A stretch of DNA of 64,000 nt from Qipengyuania qiaonensis (GTDB taxonomy: Bacteria; Pseudomonadota; Alphaproteobacteria; Sphingomonadales; Sphingomonadaceae), in assembly GCF_019711515.1 (NCBI RefSeq), contig NZ_JAIGNO010000004.1, positions 1-64,000 of the forward strand, in the 5' to 3' direction. The notes beneath the pieces were generated by a model. That model saw nothing but the letters and a program-made list of their open reading frames with translations. It ran no database searches and was not told the DNA's origin. Positions 33,211 to 41,837 of this stretch are shown here, one piece after another. The stretch's first letter is position 1; each line of letters starts with the position of its first letter. The position numbers were made by a program, and so were the translations under genes.

Positions 33211-33230
33211 TTGACGTTTGCGTAAACGTC
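33211..33230. promoter_or_regulatory. LiuR-like palindromic operator in the thiolase/crotonase promoter
   Basis: GACGTTT-GCGT-AAACGTC (33213-33230) is a perfect dyad, and TTGACG-TTTG-CGTAAA (33211-33226) fits the general TTKACG-N4-CGTMAA form known for MerR-type LiuR regulators of branched-chain acyl-CoA breakdown. It lies between the divergent thiolase and crotonase starts. The regulator gene is not in the window, so the assignment is an inference. Confidence 0.55.
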
Positions 33231-33281
33231 GCGCAGCAAGGGTGCAAGGCAAGTTTCAAATTGCAATTGGAGAGAGAACCT

Positions 33282-34043
33282 ATGTCCGAGGAAGTCCTCA
33301 CCAGCGAAGAGGACGGCATTCTCGTCGTCACCATCAATCGGCCCGAAGCCAAGAACGCCATGACCAAGGCCGCGGCGGAAGGCATTGCGGCGGCGATGGA
33401 CCGGCTCGATAGCGATGATGGCCTGCGGGTCGGCATCCTGACAGGCGCGGGTGGCACTTTCTGCTCTGGTATGGATCTCAAAGGCTTTCTGCGCGGCGAA
33501 TCGCCCAGCATCGAAGGTCGCGGTTTCGGCGGCATCGTGCAGAAGCCACCAATGAAGCCGCTCATCGCCGCGGTCGAGGGCTATGCGCTGGCGGGCGGGC
33601 TGGAGCTGATGATCGCTTGCGACCTTGTGGTTGCCAATAGCGGCGCAAAGTTCGGCATTCCCGAAGTGAAGCGCGGCCTCGTGGCGGCGGCGGGCGGCGT
33701 GATGATGCTCCCAGACCAGATTCCCGAGCGTGTGGCGATGGAGCTGGCACTTACAGGCGATTTCATCGGGGCCGATCGGGCCTACGAACTTGGCCTCATC
33801 AATCGCGTGACCGATGGCCCGGCACTCGACGGCGCGAAGGAACTGGCCGCGTCCATCGTCGCCAATGGCCCGCTCGCGGTACGCGTGTCGAAACAGGTCG
33901 TGAAGGAATCGCGCGGCTGGCCGATGGACGAACGTTACACGCGGCAGACCCAGCTGATCGCCCCCGTCTTCGTGTCCGAAGATGCCCGCGAAGGCGCTGC
34001 CGCTTTTGCCGAGAAGCGCCCACCGAACTGGAAGGGCAAGTAG
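33282..34043 (+). CDS. Enoyl-CoA hydratase/isomerase (crotonase) family protein
   Basis: 253 residues from the ATG at 33282 after GGAGAGAGAAC. Crotonase landmarks are VVTINRPEAKNAMTKAAAEG, the first oxyanion-hole segment GTFCSGMDLKGFLRG and the second ALAGGLELMIACDLVVA. GIPEVKRGLVAAAGGVMMLP follows, with acidic residues where hydratases carry the catalytic glutamates. The substrate is unknown. It is followed after 43 bases by an acyl-CoA dehydrogenase, and both are divergent from a thiolase, so a beta-oxidation-like role is likely. Confidence 0.92.
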   Translation: MSEEVLTSEEDGILVVTINRPEAKNAMTKAAAEGIAAAMDRLDSDDGLRVGILTGAGGTFCSGMDLKGFLRGESPSIEGRGFGGIVQKPPMKPLIAAVEGYALAGGLELMIACDLVVANSGAKFGIPEVKRGLVAAAGGVMMLPDQIPERVAMELALTGDFIGADRAYELGLINRVTDGPALDGAKELAASIVANGPLAVRVSKQVVKESRGWPMDERYTRQTQLIAPVFVSEDAREGAAAFAEKRPPNWKGK

Positions 34044-34086
34044 GACTTTTGAACACGAGATAAAGATACCCGAGAGGACCAGAGAG

Positions 34087-35250
34087 ATGCCCGCAATCGA
34101 CATACCCCCGCCCGAATTCATGGAGGACGAGGAAATCTCCATCTTCTCCGACGCCGTCGGCAAGTTTTACCAGCAGCACGCGCCGGAAAAGCGGGTGGCC
34201 GGATGGCGCGAAAACGGTCAGGTCGAGCGCGAATTCTGGCGCGAGGCGGGGCAGGCGGGCCTGCTTGGCGTCTCGGTCCCGGAGGAATATGGCGGTCATG
34301 GCGGCGACTTCCGGCATGACCTCGTCGTCATCGACCAGCAGGCGAAGCACGGTGTCGACGGGTTTGCCGCATCGCTCCACAACACGGTAATCCTGCCCTA
34401 CCTCGTGCGCCACGGGACCGAGGAACAGAAGAAGAAATATCTGCCCAAACTCGTCACCGGGGAACTGGTCAGCGCCATCGCCATGACCGAGCCGGGCGTT
34501 GGGTCTGACCTCCAGAGCGTGACGACCACGGCGCTCAAGGACGGCAATGGCTACCGCATCAATGGGGCCAAGACCTATATTTCGAACGGCCAGACCGCCG
34601 ACTTCATCGTCGTCGTCGCCAAGACCGACCCGAACGAGCGCGCCAAGGGTATCTCACTGATGCTGCTCGAGACGGAAGGGGCCGAAGGCTTCCAGCGCGG
34701 GAAAAAGCTCGACAAGATCGGGCTCGACGCTGCCGACACCTCGGAATTGTTCTTCGATGACGTATTCGTCCCGGCCGAGAACGTGCTGGGCGGCGAGGAA
34801 GGCAAGGGCTTCTACCAGCTCATGGGCGAGCTGCCGCAGGAACGCCTGATCATCGCCATTGGAGCGATGACCGGTATCGAAAAGGCACTCGAAACGACGC
34901 TCGATTTCGTCAAGAACCGTAAGGCCTTCGGCCAGACCATCTGGGACTTTCAGAATACGCAGTTCGTGATGGCCGACCTGAAGGCCCGGGCGACCGCGGC
35001 AAAGGTATTCGTCAACGACTGCATCGCGAGGCACCTCAGGCGCGAGCTGGATGTCGCCACTGCCTGCATGGCGAAATACTGGGTTACGGAATTGCAGGGA
35101 GAAGTCGTCGACAAATGCCTGCAGTTCCACGGCGGGGCGGGGTTCATCAACGACTACCCCATCGCCCGCATGTACCGCGACAGCCGCATTACGCGCATCT
35201 TCGGCGGTTCGAACGAGGTGATGAAGATGGTGATTGCCCGGTCGATGTAG
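34087..35250 (+). CDS. Acyl-CoA dehydrogenase
   Basis: 387 residues from the ATG at 34087 (AGAGAG upstream). Features are LLGVSVPEEYGGHGGDF, the FAD-contact signature AIAMTEPGVGSDLQSV, TYISNGQTADFIVVVAKT, and the C-terminal helix QFHGGAGFINDYPIARMYRD followed by RITRIFGGSNEVMKMVIARS. The glutamate in GGSNE is the usual catalytic base of medium- and long-chain types. Its likely role is the first oxidation step of the pathway shared with the upstream crotonase and divergent thiolase. Confidence 0.94.
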   Translation: MPAIDIPPPEFMEDEEISIFSDAVGKFYQQHAPEKRVAGWRENGQVEREFWREAGQAGLLGVSVPEEYGGHGGDFRHDLVVIDQQAKHGVDGFAASLHNTVILPYLVRHGTEEQKKKYLPKLVTGELVSAIAMTEPGVGSDLQSVTTTALKDGNGYRINGAKTYISNGQTADFIVVVAKTDPNERAKGISLMLLETEGAEGFQRGKKLDKIGLDAADTSELFFDDVFVPAENVLGGEEGKGFYQLMGELPQERLIIAIGAMTGIEKALETTLDFVKNRKAFGQTIWDFQNTQFVMADLKARATAAKVFVNDCIARHLRRELDVATACMAKYWVTELQGEVVDKCLQFHGGAGFINDYPIARMYRDSRITRIFGGSNEVMKMVIARSM

Positions 35251-35472
35251 TCGCTAACTCGATAGCCGCAAAGATCATCAACTTTGCGCACATGACCGAT
35301 GATAGTCGCGAGTTTGCCGGGACAATTGTGAGAAAGAGCCGGTAAGAGGCTAGCTGGAGAATGGCGTGTAGGAAACGAGCCACTTTCGTGCATTTTTCCC
35401 CGACGGCTCAGTCTCGCGCGAGCGGTGCGAAAGCGGCCTTTCGGATGGCGAGCTAGATTGCGGACGTTCCGT

Positions 35473-36369
35473 TTACAGGTTCCGCCACCGCAACCCGTCG
35501 ATCACGAGCCTGAATGCTGCCGAACCGTGGCGCCGGTGCGGATAGTAGAGATAGTAGGGTGGCAAGTCCTCGCTCCAGTCGGCCATGACCCTTTGAAGTT
35601 GGCCGGATGCAAGAAACTCATGAACCTGGTCCAATGGTAGATTCGCGATGCCCAGTCCGGCGAGCGCTGCATCTCTGATGGGGCCGAGCGCATTGAAGGC
35701 AAGTTGTCCGTCCAGACGGACGTGGACCGCCTTGCCATTCCTCGACAGCCTCCATTCGTAGAACGTGCCCGAGGTCGGCATGCGCAAGTTGAGACACACA
35801 TGCCGGCTCAGTTCGCGCGGGGTGGATGGTGCCGGATGCCGTTTAAAGTAGTGTGACGAGCCGACAATCGCCATCGGGACCGGCGGCGATATTCGCACGG
35901 CGATCATATCTTTCTCGACTTGCTCGCCAAGCCTGACCCCGGCGTCGAAATGAGACGCGACGATATCCTTCAGGCCATAGTCCACTTCGACCTCGACTTT
36001 GACGTCGGGATTGTCCGGCAGGATTTTCGCCAAGGCAGGAATGAGAAACTGTCTCGCAGCGTGTTCGACCGTCGTGATGCGGATGGTCCCGGCGGGCTTG
36101 TCCTTGGTTTCGCTGAGTGCCCCGATACTCGCGTCGAGATCGCGCAACATCGGTGAGAGGGTCGAGAGCAACTCTTGCCCGATCTGAGTGGGGGCAACGC
36201 TCCGGGTCGTCCGGTCAAGCAGACGCAGCCCCAGCCGTTCTTCCAGCCGGCGCACGATCTGGCTCAGCGCCGACTGCGAAAGGCCCAGCCGCTTGGAGGC
36301 GCGTGTGAAGCTTTGTTCTTCGGCCACAACCGCGAAAGCGGCGAGGTCTGCCATATCGTCACGGCGCAT
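35473..36369 (-). CDS. LysR-family transcriptional regulator
   Basis: 298 residues. The N-terminal helix-turn-helix (LAAFAVVAEEQSFTRASKRL, GLSQSALSQIVRRLEERLGL, RLLDRTTRSVAPTQIGQELL) is typical. The effector domain follows (GTIRITTVEHAARQFLIPAL, FDAGVRLGEQ, SGTFYEWRLSRNGKAVHVRL). It belongs to the common branch near proteobacterial toxin/catabolite LysRs; the effector is unknown. It is divergent from a DLH-like hydrolase 95 bases away, with a TTATCA-N6-TGATAA dyad immediately 5' of its start codon, so it probably controls itself and that gene. Confidence 0.93.
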   Translation of the reverse strand: MRRDDMADLAAFAVVAEEQSFTRASKRLGLSQSALSQIVRRLEERLGLRLLDRTTRSVAPTQIGQELLSTLSPMLRDLDASIGALSETKDKPAGTIRITTVEHAARQFLIPALAKILPDNPDVKVEVEVDYGLKDIVASHFDAGVRLGEQVEKDMIAVRISPPVPMAIVGSSHYFKRHPAPSTPRELSRHVCLNLRMPTSGTFYEWRLSRNGKAVHVRLDGQLAFNALGPIRDAALAGLGIANLPLDQVHEFLASGQLQRVMADWSEDLPPYYLYYPHRRHGSAAFRLVIDGLRWRNL

Positions 36370-36387
36370 TTATCACCTCGTTGATAA
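36370..36387. promoter_or_regulatory. LysR-type operator TTATCA-N6-TGATAA
   Basis: A perfect 6+6 dyad with six-base spacer that also contains the LysR T-N11-A core. It begins at the base next to the lysR start codon and faces the hydrolase gene, as expected for an autorepressing LysR regulator. Confidence 0.6.
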
Positions 36388-36464
36388 GGGCAAGAAGAAT
36401 TCAGTGCCTAATCGAATTGCGGCACTGGGTCTATGTTCGAGCGACCTCATCAAGGAGCAAACCA

Positions 36465-37463
36465 ATGACCGCCATTTCACAGGAAAGAATGCAAACCGCT
36501 CTCGAGCAGGAAAAGTCGATTTCCGCCGAGGACCACGAGAAGGTGAAGGGCCTTGCGGCACTGGTGACTTCGCCGCGCAGCTTCATTTTCAAGGACCCCG
36601 ATTACTACGGTATCGAGGGCTGGGAAGATCTGACGATCCCCTCCGACGACGGGACCCCGCTCGCGGCCTGGTACATGCCTGCCAAGGGCGGCGAAAGCGA
36701 CAAGCTGATCATCTTCAACCACGCACTGCCAATGTGCCGGGCCGGCTTCCCCGGCCATTTCGGAGAGCCGTGGAGCAATCTCGACGATTCCGAAATCGAC
36801 TTCGTGATCCAGTACAAGCACCTGACCGACGCTGGTTACAATGTCCTGACCTACGACTTCCGCAACCACGGCCAGAGCGGAGCTGCCAATGGCGGCGTCT
36901 GCGGTATCGGCCAGTGGGAATGGCAGGACTGCGTGGGCGTGAAGAAGTTCGTCGATGCGCATCCGCGCCTCGGGAAAATGAAGGTAGCTCTGTTCAGTCA
37001 GTGCCTGGGCGGCGTGTCGCAATATGCGGCAATTACCAAGCATCCCGAACTGTTCGAGAATGTGCTCTGCATGGCCAGCCCGCTGGTTCCGAACATGTCA
37101 GCGATTTTCCAGGCCTTCGGTGAATTGCAGGGCATCGAGCAGTATCAGGAACTGATCGATCTCGAACTGCTCAAGCTGGGTGGTTTCCCGGCTGCGGACA
37201 TGTCGGGCGCGCTGTGGGCACCGGCGGTGAAGATGCCTGTCCTCATGTGGCAGGTCCGCGACGACGCATGGACGAAGAATCCGGATGACGCGCAACATAC
37301 TTTCGACCGCCTCGGCAGCGAGGACAAGGAAATGATCTGGATCGAAGACACCACCCGCCGGTTCAAGGATGGCTATAACTGGTTCGGGCGCAACCCTGAA
37401 AAGGTGCTCTCCTTCTTCGCGAGCCACTTTGCCGAAGCGCGAGTTCCCGAACCTGCGGAATGA
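36465..37463 (+). CDS. Alpha/beta hydrolase with cysteine nucleophile (dienelactone-hydrolase-like)
   Basis: 332 residues from the ATG at 36465 (AAGGAG upstream). The alpha/beta fold is visible (LIIFNHALPMCRAGFPGHFG, YNVLTYDFRNHGQSGAANGG, MKVALFSQCLGGVSQYAAI). The nucleophile elbow is S-Q-C-L-G-G, so the expected serine is C180, as in dienelactone hydrolases (GxCxGG). Asp/His candidates are in MLMWQVRDDAW and nearby, but the family's C-terminal histidine is not obvious. It is divergent from a LysR gene. The substrate is unknown; a lactone or ester is likely. The C-terminal half is unusual in sequence. Confidence 0.7.
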   Translation: MTAISQERMQTALEQEKSISAEDHEKVKGLAALVTSPRSFIFKDPDYYGIEGWEDLTIPSDDGTPLAAWYMPAKGGESDKLIIFNHALPMCRAGFPGHFGEPWSNLDDSEIDFVIQYKHLTDAGYNVLTYDFRNHGQSGAANGGVCGIGQWEWQDCVGVKKFVDAHPRLGKMKVALFSQCLGGVSQYAAITKHPELFENVLCMASPLVPNMSAIFQAFGELQGIEQYQELIDLELLKLGGFPAADMSGALWAPAVKMPVLMWQVRDDAWTKNPDDAQHTFDRLGSEDKEMIWIEDTTRRFKDGYNWFGRNPEKVLSFFASHFAEARVPEPAE

Positions 37464-37562
37464 ATGACGGATGGGGCTGCGGATTTTGGCTCACTTCTCT
37501 TTGTGTCCGCTCCCCACCCAAGTTCAGCCACAAACCTGTCCAACGGCCTGACCCGTGCGCCG

Positions 37563-37598
37563 GCGTTGGTCCGGGCGGTTCACCGCCCGGACCAACGC
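37563..37598. terminator. Perfect 16-bp hairpin between convergent genes
   Basis: Arms 37563-37578 (GCGTTGGTCCGGGCGG) and 37583-37598 are fully complementary around a TTCA loop. It sits between the stops of the convergent hydrolase and FAH-family genes. With 16 GC-rich pairs it is the strongest hairpin outside mobile DNA here. There is no T-run in either direction. Confidence 0.7.
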
Positions 37599-37610
37599 AT
37601 CGCTCGGTCC

Positions 37611-38621
37611 TCAGGCTTCCACCACCTTCTGTTCGATCGCGCCGAAGATCGAGTGGCCTTCCGCGTCGCGCATTTCCACGCGCACCGTGTCGCCGGGGGC
37701 CATGAAGGGGGTCTTCGCCTCGCCGTCGGCAATGGTTTCGATCATGCGGATTTCGGCGATGCAGCTATAGCCGAGGCCGCCTTCGCTGACCGGCTTGCCC
37801 GGATCGCCGTCCGGACCCTGGTTCGATACCGTTCCCGAGCCGATGATCGTCCCGGCACCGAGATTGCGGGTCCTGGCAGCATGCGCGACGAGATCGGCGA
37901 GGCTGAAGGTCGCATCGACCCCGGCATTCGCGCGGCCGAAAGGTTCGCCATTGTAATCGACCATCAGGGGCAGGTGGATGACGTTGCCCTGCCACGCATC
38001 GCCCAGCTCGTCGGGCGTAACCGCAACGGGGCTGAAGGCGCTGGCGGGCTTGGACTGGAAGAAGCCGAAGCCCTTGGCCAGCTCGCCCGGAATCAACCCC
38101 CTCAAGGACACGTCGTTGACCAGCATGACCAGCTTGATGTGGCCGGCCGCACCTTCCTTCGAGACGCCCATGGGCACATCGTCGGTGACGACCGCGATTT
38201 CGCCCTCCATGTCGCAGCCCCATTTGGTGTCGCCGAGCGGTATGTCGTCGCGCGGGGCGAGGAAGGCGTCGCTGCCGCCCTGATACATTAGCGGGTCGTG
38301 ATAGAAGCTCTCCGGCACTTCGGCGCCGCGCGCCTTGCGCACCAGTTCGACGTGGTTGATATAGGCGCTGCCATCGGCCCACTGATAGGCGCGCGGCAAG
38401 GGTGAATGCGCCTCCCGCTCGTGGAACCGCTCGCATGGCACGGCTTCGTGCTGGACGTCGGTGTATAGCGCTTCGAGTTTTGGCGCGATCTCGTCCCAAT
38501 TGTCGAGCGCATATTGCAGCGTTGGCGCGATATTGTCGGCGGCGCAATAGCGGGTCAGGTCCTTGGAGACGACCACGAGCTTGCCGTCGCGGGTGCCGTC
38601 CATGATGGTTGCGAGCTTCAT
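37611..38621 (-). CDS. Fumarylacetoacetate hydrolase-family protein
   Basis: 336 residues. The FAH fold includes SFYHDPLMYQGGSDAFLAPR, the metal-ligand stretch WGCDMEGEIAVVTDDVPMGV, MLVNDVSLRGLIPGELAKGF, FFQSKPASAFSPVAVTP and IIGSGTVSNQGPDGDPGKPV. The two-glutamate MEGE motif and the SGT motif fit metal-dependent C-C hydrolases such as fumarylacetoacetase and fumarylpyruvate hydrolase. It lies 5 bases after maleylacetoacetate isomerase on the same strand, so hydrolysis of fumarylacetoacetate or fumarylpyruvate in tyrosine/aromatic-acid breakdown is likely. The upstream dioxygenase is not in the window. Confidence 0.9.
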   Translation of the reverse strand: MKLATIMDGTRDGKLVVVSKDLTRYCAADNIAPTLQYALDNWDEIAPKLEALYTDVQHEAVPCERFHEREAHSPLPRAYQWADGSAYINHVELVRKARGAEVPESFYHDPLMYQGGSDAFLAPRDDIPLGDTKWGCDMEGEIAVVTDDVPMGVSKEGAAGHIKLVMLVNDVSLRGLIPGELAKGFGFFQSKPASAFSPVAVTPDELGDAWQGNVIHLPLMVDYNGEPFGRANAGVDATFSLADLVAHAARTRNLGAGTIIGSGTVSNQGPDGDPGKPVSEGGLGYSCIAEIRMIETIADGEAKTPFMAPGDTVRVEMRDAEGHSIFGAIEQKVVEA

Positions 38622-38626
38622 TGGGG

Positions 38627-39271
38627 TCAGGTCCTCTCGGGGTTATCGGATTGATTGTCCGGATGCGCGCGCTGAAATTCCGGCAGGGGAAGGCAGGCGC
38701 TTTCGATCCGTGTAATGTGCGGCTTATCCGAAAAGTCGAATCCGAACCGGCGCGCATTGTAGACTTGCGGAAGCAGGCAGACTTCGAAGAAGCCGGGTTC
38801 GCCGAACAGGAAGTCCCCCGCACCGAGTTGTGCCAGCCGCGCCTCCAGCGGGTCGAGCGTGCGCGCGAGCCAGTGGCGATACCATACGCCGATATCGTCC
38901 TGCGACCTGCCGTACTCGTTCGACAGGTATTTCAATACCGGAAGGTTCAGCGGGGCATGCAATTCGGTGGCGATGGCATAGGCCAGTTCGCGAGCCACAT
39001 AGCGATCCGCCACGTCCGCAGGCAGCAGCGGATTTTCGGGATAGGCCTCGTCGAGCCATTCGATCTGCGCCATCGACTGGACATAATCCTTGCCATCCAC
39101 CTCGAGCAGCGGAACCGAACCGAACGGGTTGCGGCTGGTGAAGGCAGCGCCCTTCTGTTCGCTCTCCAGCAGGTTCACCGGGACATAGTCGTAATCCAGC
39201 CCCTTGAGGTTCAGCGCGATGCGCAGGCGGTAGCTGGTCGAACTGCGATAATAGCCGTGAAGGCGGATCAT
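38627..39271 (-). CDS. maiA: Maleylacetoacetate isomerase (zeta-class GST)
   Basis: 214 residues, the usual size. The zeta-class active-site motif is YYRSSTSYRLRIALNLKGLD, with two serines where SSCSWR is usual, so the typical cysteine is replaced by threonine. Further matches are YDYVPVNLL, NPFGSVPLLEVDG, QSMAQIEWLDEAYPENPLLP and LPQVYNARRFGFD. It isomerises maleylacetoacetate or maleylpyruvate with glutathione. It is followed by the FAH-family gene after 5 bases, the classic pairing for the two last steps. Confidence 0.92.
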   Translation of the reverse strand: MIRLHGYYRSSTSYRLRIALNLKGLDYDYVPVNLLESEQKGAAFTSRNPFGSVPLLEVDGKDYVQSMAQIEWLDEAYPENPLLPADVADRYVARELAYAIATELHAPLNLPVLKYLSNEYGRSQDDIGVWYRHWLARTLDPLEARLAQLGAGDFLFGEPGFFEVCLLPQVYNARRFGFDFSDKPHITRIESACLPLPEFQRAHPDNQSDNPERT

Positions 39272-39467
39272 GTCGTTCCGTTCCCCATGTTGGACTTGCC
39301 GAAGGCGGATTCATGACATGGACCGCCTGTTACACTGTCCAAGGGCAAAAAAACGCCCTTCCGCTCCGAGGGCAAAACTCGCGAGCGGAAAGAGGCAAAA
39401 TCGAACGACATTCCAAGGCTGTGGCACACCGGCGCGATGTAGGACAGGCTGGCCGATCCACCCGCCA

Positions 39468-40652
39468 TCAGAACGCAGCAATCCCCGTCACGGCGCGACC
39501 CAGGATCAGCGCGTGGACGTCATGCGTGCCCTCATAGGTATTGACCGTTTCCAGGTTCACCATGTGGCGGATGACCTGATATTCCTCCGATATGCCGTTG
39601 CCGCCATGCATGTCGCGGGACTTGCGGGCGATGTCCAATGCCTTGCCGACATTGTTGCGCTTGACGATGCTGATCATCTCGGGCGCGAACTTGCCTTCGT
39701 CCATCAGGCGACCAACCCTCAAGCTCGATTGAAGTCCAAGCGCAATTTCGCTCATCATATCGGCGAGTTTGAGCTGATAGAGCTGCTTGGAGGCCAGCGG
39801 TACGCCGAACTGGTGGCGGTCGAGCCCGTATTGCCGCGCGGCATGCATACAGAATTCCGCCGCGCCCATCGCACCCCAGCTGATGCCGTAGCGCGCGCGG
39901 TTGAGGCATCCGAACGGACCCTTGAGCCCTTGCACGTCGGGCAGCAGCGCATCCTCGCCAAGTTCGACCTCGTCCATCACGATCATGCCGGTGGTCGAGG
40001 CGCGCAAGGACAGCTTGCCATCGATCTTCGGTGCGGAAAGCCCCTTCATGCCCTTTTCGAGAACGAAGCCGCGGATGCCGCCGCCATGCGCCTCGCTCTT
40101 GGCCCAGACGACGAAGACATCGGCGAAGGGAGAATTGGAGATCCAGGTCTTGGAGCCCGAGATGACATAGCCGCCATCGACCTTCTTGGCGACGGTCTTC
40201 ATTCCGGCCGGGTCGCTGCCCGCGTCGGGTTCGGTCAGGCCGAAGCAGCCGATCAGCTTGCCGCTGGCGAGGCCGGGCAGATACTTCTTGCGCTGTTCTT
40301 CCGAGCCATAGGCGTGGATCGGATACATCACGAGGCTCGACTGGACCGAGGCCATCGAGCGGTAGCCGCTGTCCACGCGCTCGATCTCACGTGCGATCAG
40401 GCCGTAGGCGACGTAGCTCGCGCCTGCACCGCCATATTCTTCCGGCACGGTCGCGCCCAGCAGACCCGCTTCGCCCATCATCGGGAAGAGTTCGGGGTCG
40501 TCCACTTCCTTGCTGAAGTTTTCGATGACGCGCGGCTGCAACTCACTCTGCGCAAAGGCGTGGGCGGCATCGCGGATCATCCGCTCTTCCTCGGTCAGCT
40601 GTTCATCGAGGTTGAACGGATCGTCCCAGGCGAAGGGTGCCATTCCGGCCAT
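39468..40652 (-). CDS. gcdH: Glutaryl-CoA dehydrogenase-like acyl-CoA dehydrogenase
   Basis: 394 residues. Motifs are [41 protein letters not shown] ([20 protein letters not shown]), [59 protein letters not shown], and [20 protein letters not shown] with the catalytic glutamate in YEGTHD. These match glutaryl-CoA dehydrogenases, which oxidise and decarboxylate glutaryl-CoA to crotonyl-CoA in lysine and tryptophan breakdown. It appears monocistronic, with 196 bases to maiA and no recognised element in between. Confidence 0.92.
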   Translation of the reverse strand: MAGMAPFAWDDPFNLDEQLTEEERMIRDAAHAFAQSELQPRVIENFSKEVDDPELFPMMGEAGLLGATVPEEYGGAGASYVAYGLIAREIERVDSGYRSMASVQSSLVMYPIHAYGSEEQRKKYLPGLASGKLIGCFGLTEPDAGSDPAGMKTVAKKVDGGYVISGSKTWISNSPFADVFVVWAKSEAHGGGIRGFVLEKGMKGLSAPKIDGKLSLRASTTGMIVMDEVELGEDALLPDVQGLKGPFGCLNRARYGISWGAMGAAEFCMHAARQYGLDRHQFGVPLASKQLYQLKLADMMSEIALGLQSSLRVGRLMDEGKFAPEMISIVKRNNVGKALDIARKSRDMHGGNGISEEYQVIRHMVNLETVNTYEGTHDVHALILGRAVTGIAAF

Positions 40653-40821
40653 GTGGTCTCCTTTGTTACGAAGCCGCCAGTGGCAGGGTTGAATGCCGGG
40701 AGCAAGGGGCGTGGCCGATAGCTGTCACGCGCAGAAGCCCAAGGGTGGATGCTCCGCGATGGCACCCGCGGTCGAACAATCGCAGGCCCGATCGGACCCC
40801 GATCGCGCCGCGGAACGACGA

Positions 40822-41184
40822 TCAACTATGCTGCGTAGCGCGCTGGATCGTGTCGATCACTTCTGCGGGAGGGCACGGCTTGGCCAGCGCCTGAGCCTGC
40901 GGAAATCGCTGGGCAACTTCCGAGGGGGTCATCTGGCCCGAATGGAAAATGACAGGCACGTCTTCTGCCATCATCTGTTCCGCCAGCGGATAAACGACAC
41001 CGTCACCGAGCTGGACGTCGAGGATCGCGATGTCGGGCTTGTTCTTCTGATAGGCCAGCATGGTCGAGGACAGATCGACGAAGGGACCTTCGACGATGTA
41101 ACCGGCTTCCTCGACCGTATGGCACAGATCGCATCCGATAATCAGTTCGTCTTCGGCGACGAGAACGCGCAACCGCTGTCCCAT
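40822..41184 (-). CDS. Single-domain response regulator
   Basis: 120 residues forming one receiver domain without output domain. The acidic pocket is E11-D12 (VLVAEDELIIG), the phospho-acceptor is D56 (DIAILDVQLGDG), the switch serine is S82 (PVIFHSGQM) and the conserved lysine is K102 (ALAKPCPP). The ED-ELI start and KPCPP are usual for receivers paired with HWE/HisKA_2 kinases. It may act as a phosphate sink or by protein contact. No kinase is nearby. Confidence 0.92.
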   Translation of the reverse strand: MGQRLRVLVAEDELIIGCDLCHTVEEAGYIVEGPFVDLSSTMLAYQKNKPDIAILDVQLGDGVVYPLAEQMMAEDVPVIFHSGQMTPSEVAQRFPQAQALAKPCPPAEVIDTIQRATQHS

Positions 41185-41247
41185 CCTGGTTCTCCTCGTG
41201 TGCGACCCACCTAAGAAAATACCACAGGAAGAGATTCGTTCCGAGTC

Positions 41248-41727
41248 TCAGGACAGCTTTCCGTAGCGATCGGTGAAACCGGTTTCGTCGCCCGCCGCGA
41301 GCAGCTTCGCCTGACCGACCCAATCGTCCCGGCGGATGCGCCCCTGGAACCGGCCGAGCGTCGCGTCGATCCGGTCGATTTCGGCATCGTTCCAAGCTGC
41401 AATCGCGGCAAAAGTGGTCACGTCCATCGCACGCAGGGTCGCCGCCAGCTTGGGGCCCAGACCCTTGATCCTGGTCAGATCGTCGCCGTCTGCAGGAGAA
41501 TCGGGGGCCGCGACGCCCGCTGCGGGCTGCGTCGGCGTTGCTGCAGGCGCGCTGTCGATCAACGCCTTGTTGCGTTCCGCCGGGGGAGCACCTTCGTCGA
41601 GCACATCGCGACTGGTGCCGGTGACCCGCGTCTTGCGGCCGGTGCTGAACACATACCAGGCGATCACCAGGCCTACGAGCAGCGCGGCGACGAGCAAGGG
41701 CCAATAGGTCTGGAGCAGTTCGGTCAT
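41248..41727 (-). CDS. Membrane-anchored helix-hairpin-helix protein
   Basis: 159 residues from the ATG at 41727. A membrane helix (YWPLLVAALLVGLVIAWYVF) comes first, then a basic and Ala/Pro-rich linker. The C-terminal helix-hairpin-helix module (DDLTRIKGLGPKLAATLRAM, then FAAIAAWNDAEIDRIDATLG) resembles the predicted flap-endonuclease-like helix-3-turn-helix proteins. It probably binds nucleic acid or another protein at the membrane. It is the third gene of the OmpA / 34-residue protein / HhH unit, starting 4 bases after the micro-protein stop. Function unknown. Confidence 0.8.
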   Translation of the reverse strand: MTELLQTYWPLLVAALLVGLVIAWYVFSTGRKTRVTGTSRDVLDEGAPPAERNKALIDSAPAATPTQPAAGVAAPDSPADGDDLTRIKGLGPKLAATLRAMDVTTFAAIAAWNDAEIDRIDATLGRFQGRIRRDDWVGQAKLLAAGDETGFTDRYGKLS

Positions 41728-41731
41728 TGAG

Positions 41732-41836
41732 CTATTCCTCGTGTTGGTCGTGGCGGCCCCATAAGGCCCAGCCGATCCCGATTCCCGCTCCATAGGCGGC
41801 GATCATCAATGCGGCGAGTTCGAACCACAGCGGCAT
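41732..41836 (-). CDS. 34-residue membrane micro-protein
   Basis: ATG at 41836, stop at 41732, one membrane helix (FELAALMIAAYGAGIGIGWA) ending LWGRHDQHEE. It fits exactly between the OmpA gene (stop at 41838) and the HhH gene (start at 41727) with 1 and 4 spare bases, which argues for real translation. The helix has small-residue GxGxG spacing that favours packing with another helix, perhaps that of either neighbour. It is too short for ordinary gene finders. Confidence 0.6.
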   Translation of the reverse strand: MPLWFELAALMIAAYGAGIGIGWALWGRHDQHEE

Positions 41837-41837
41837 G

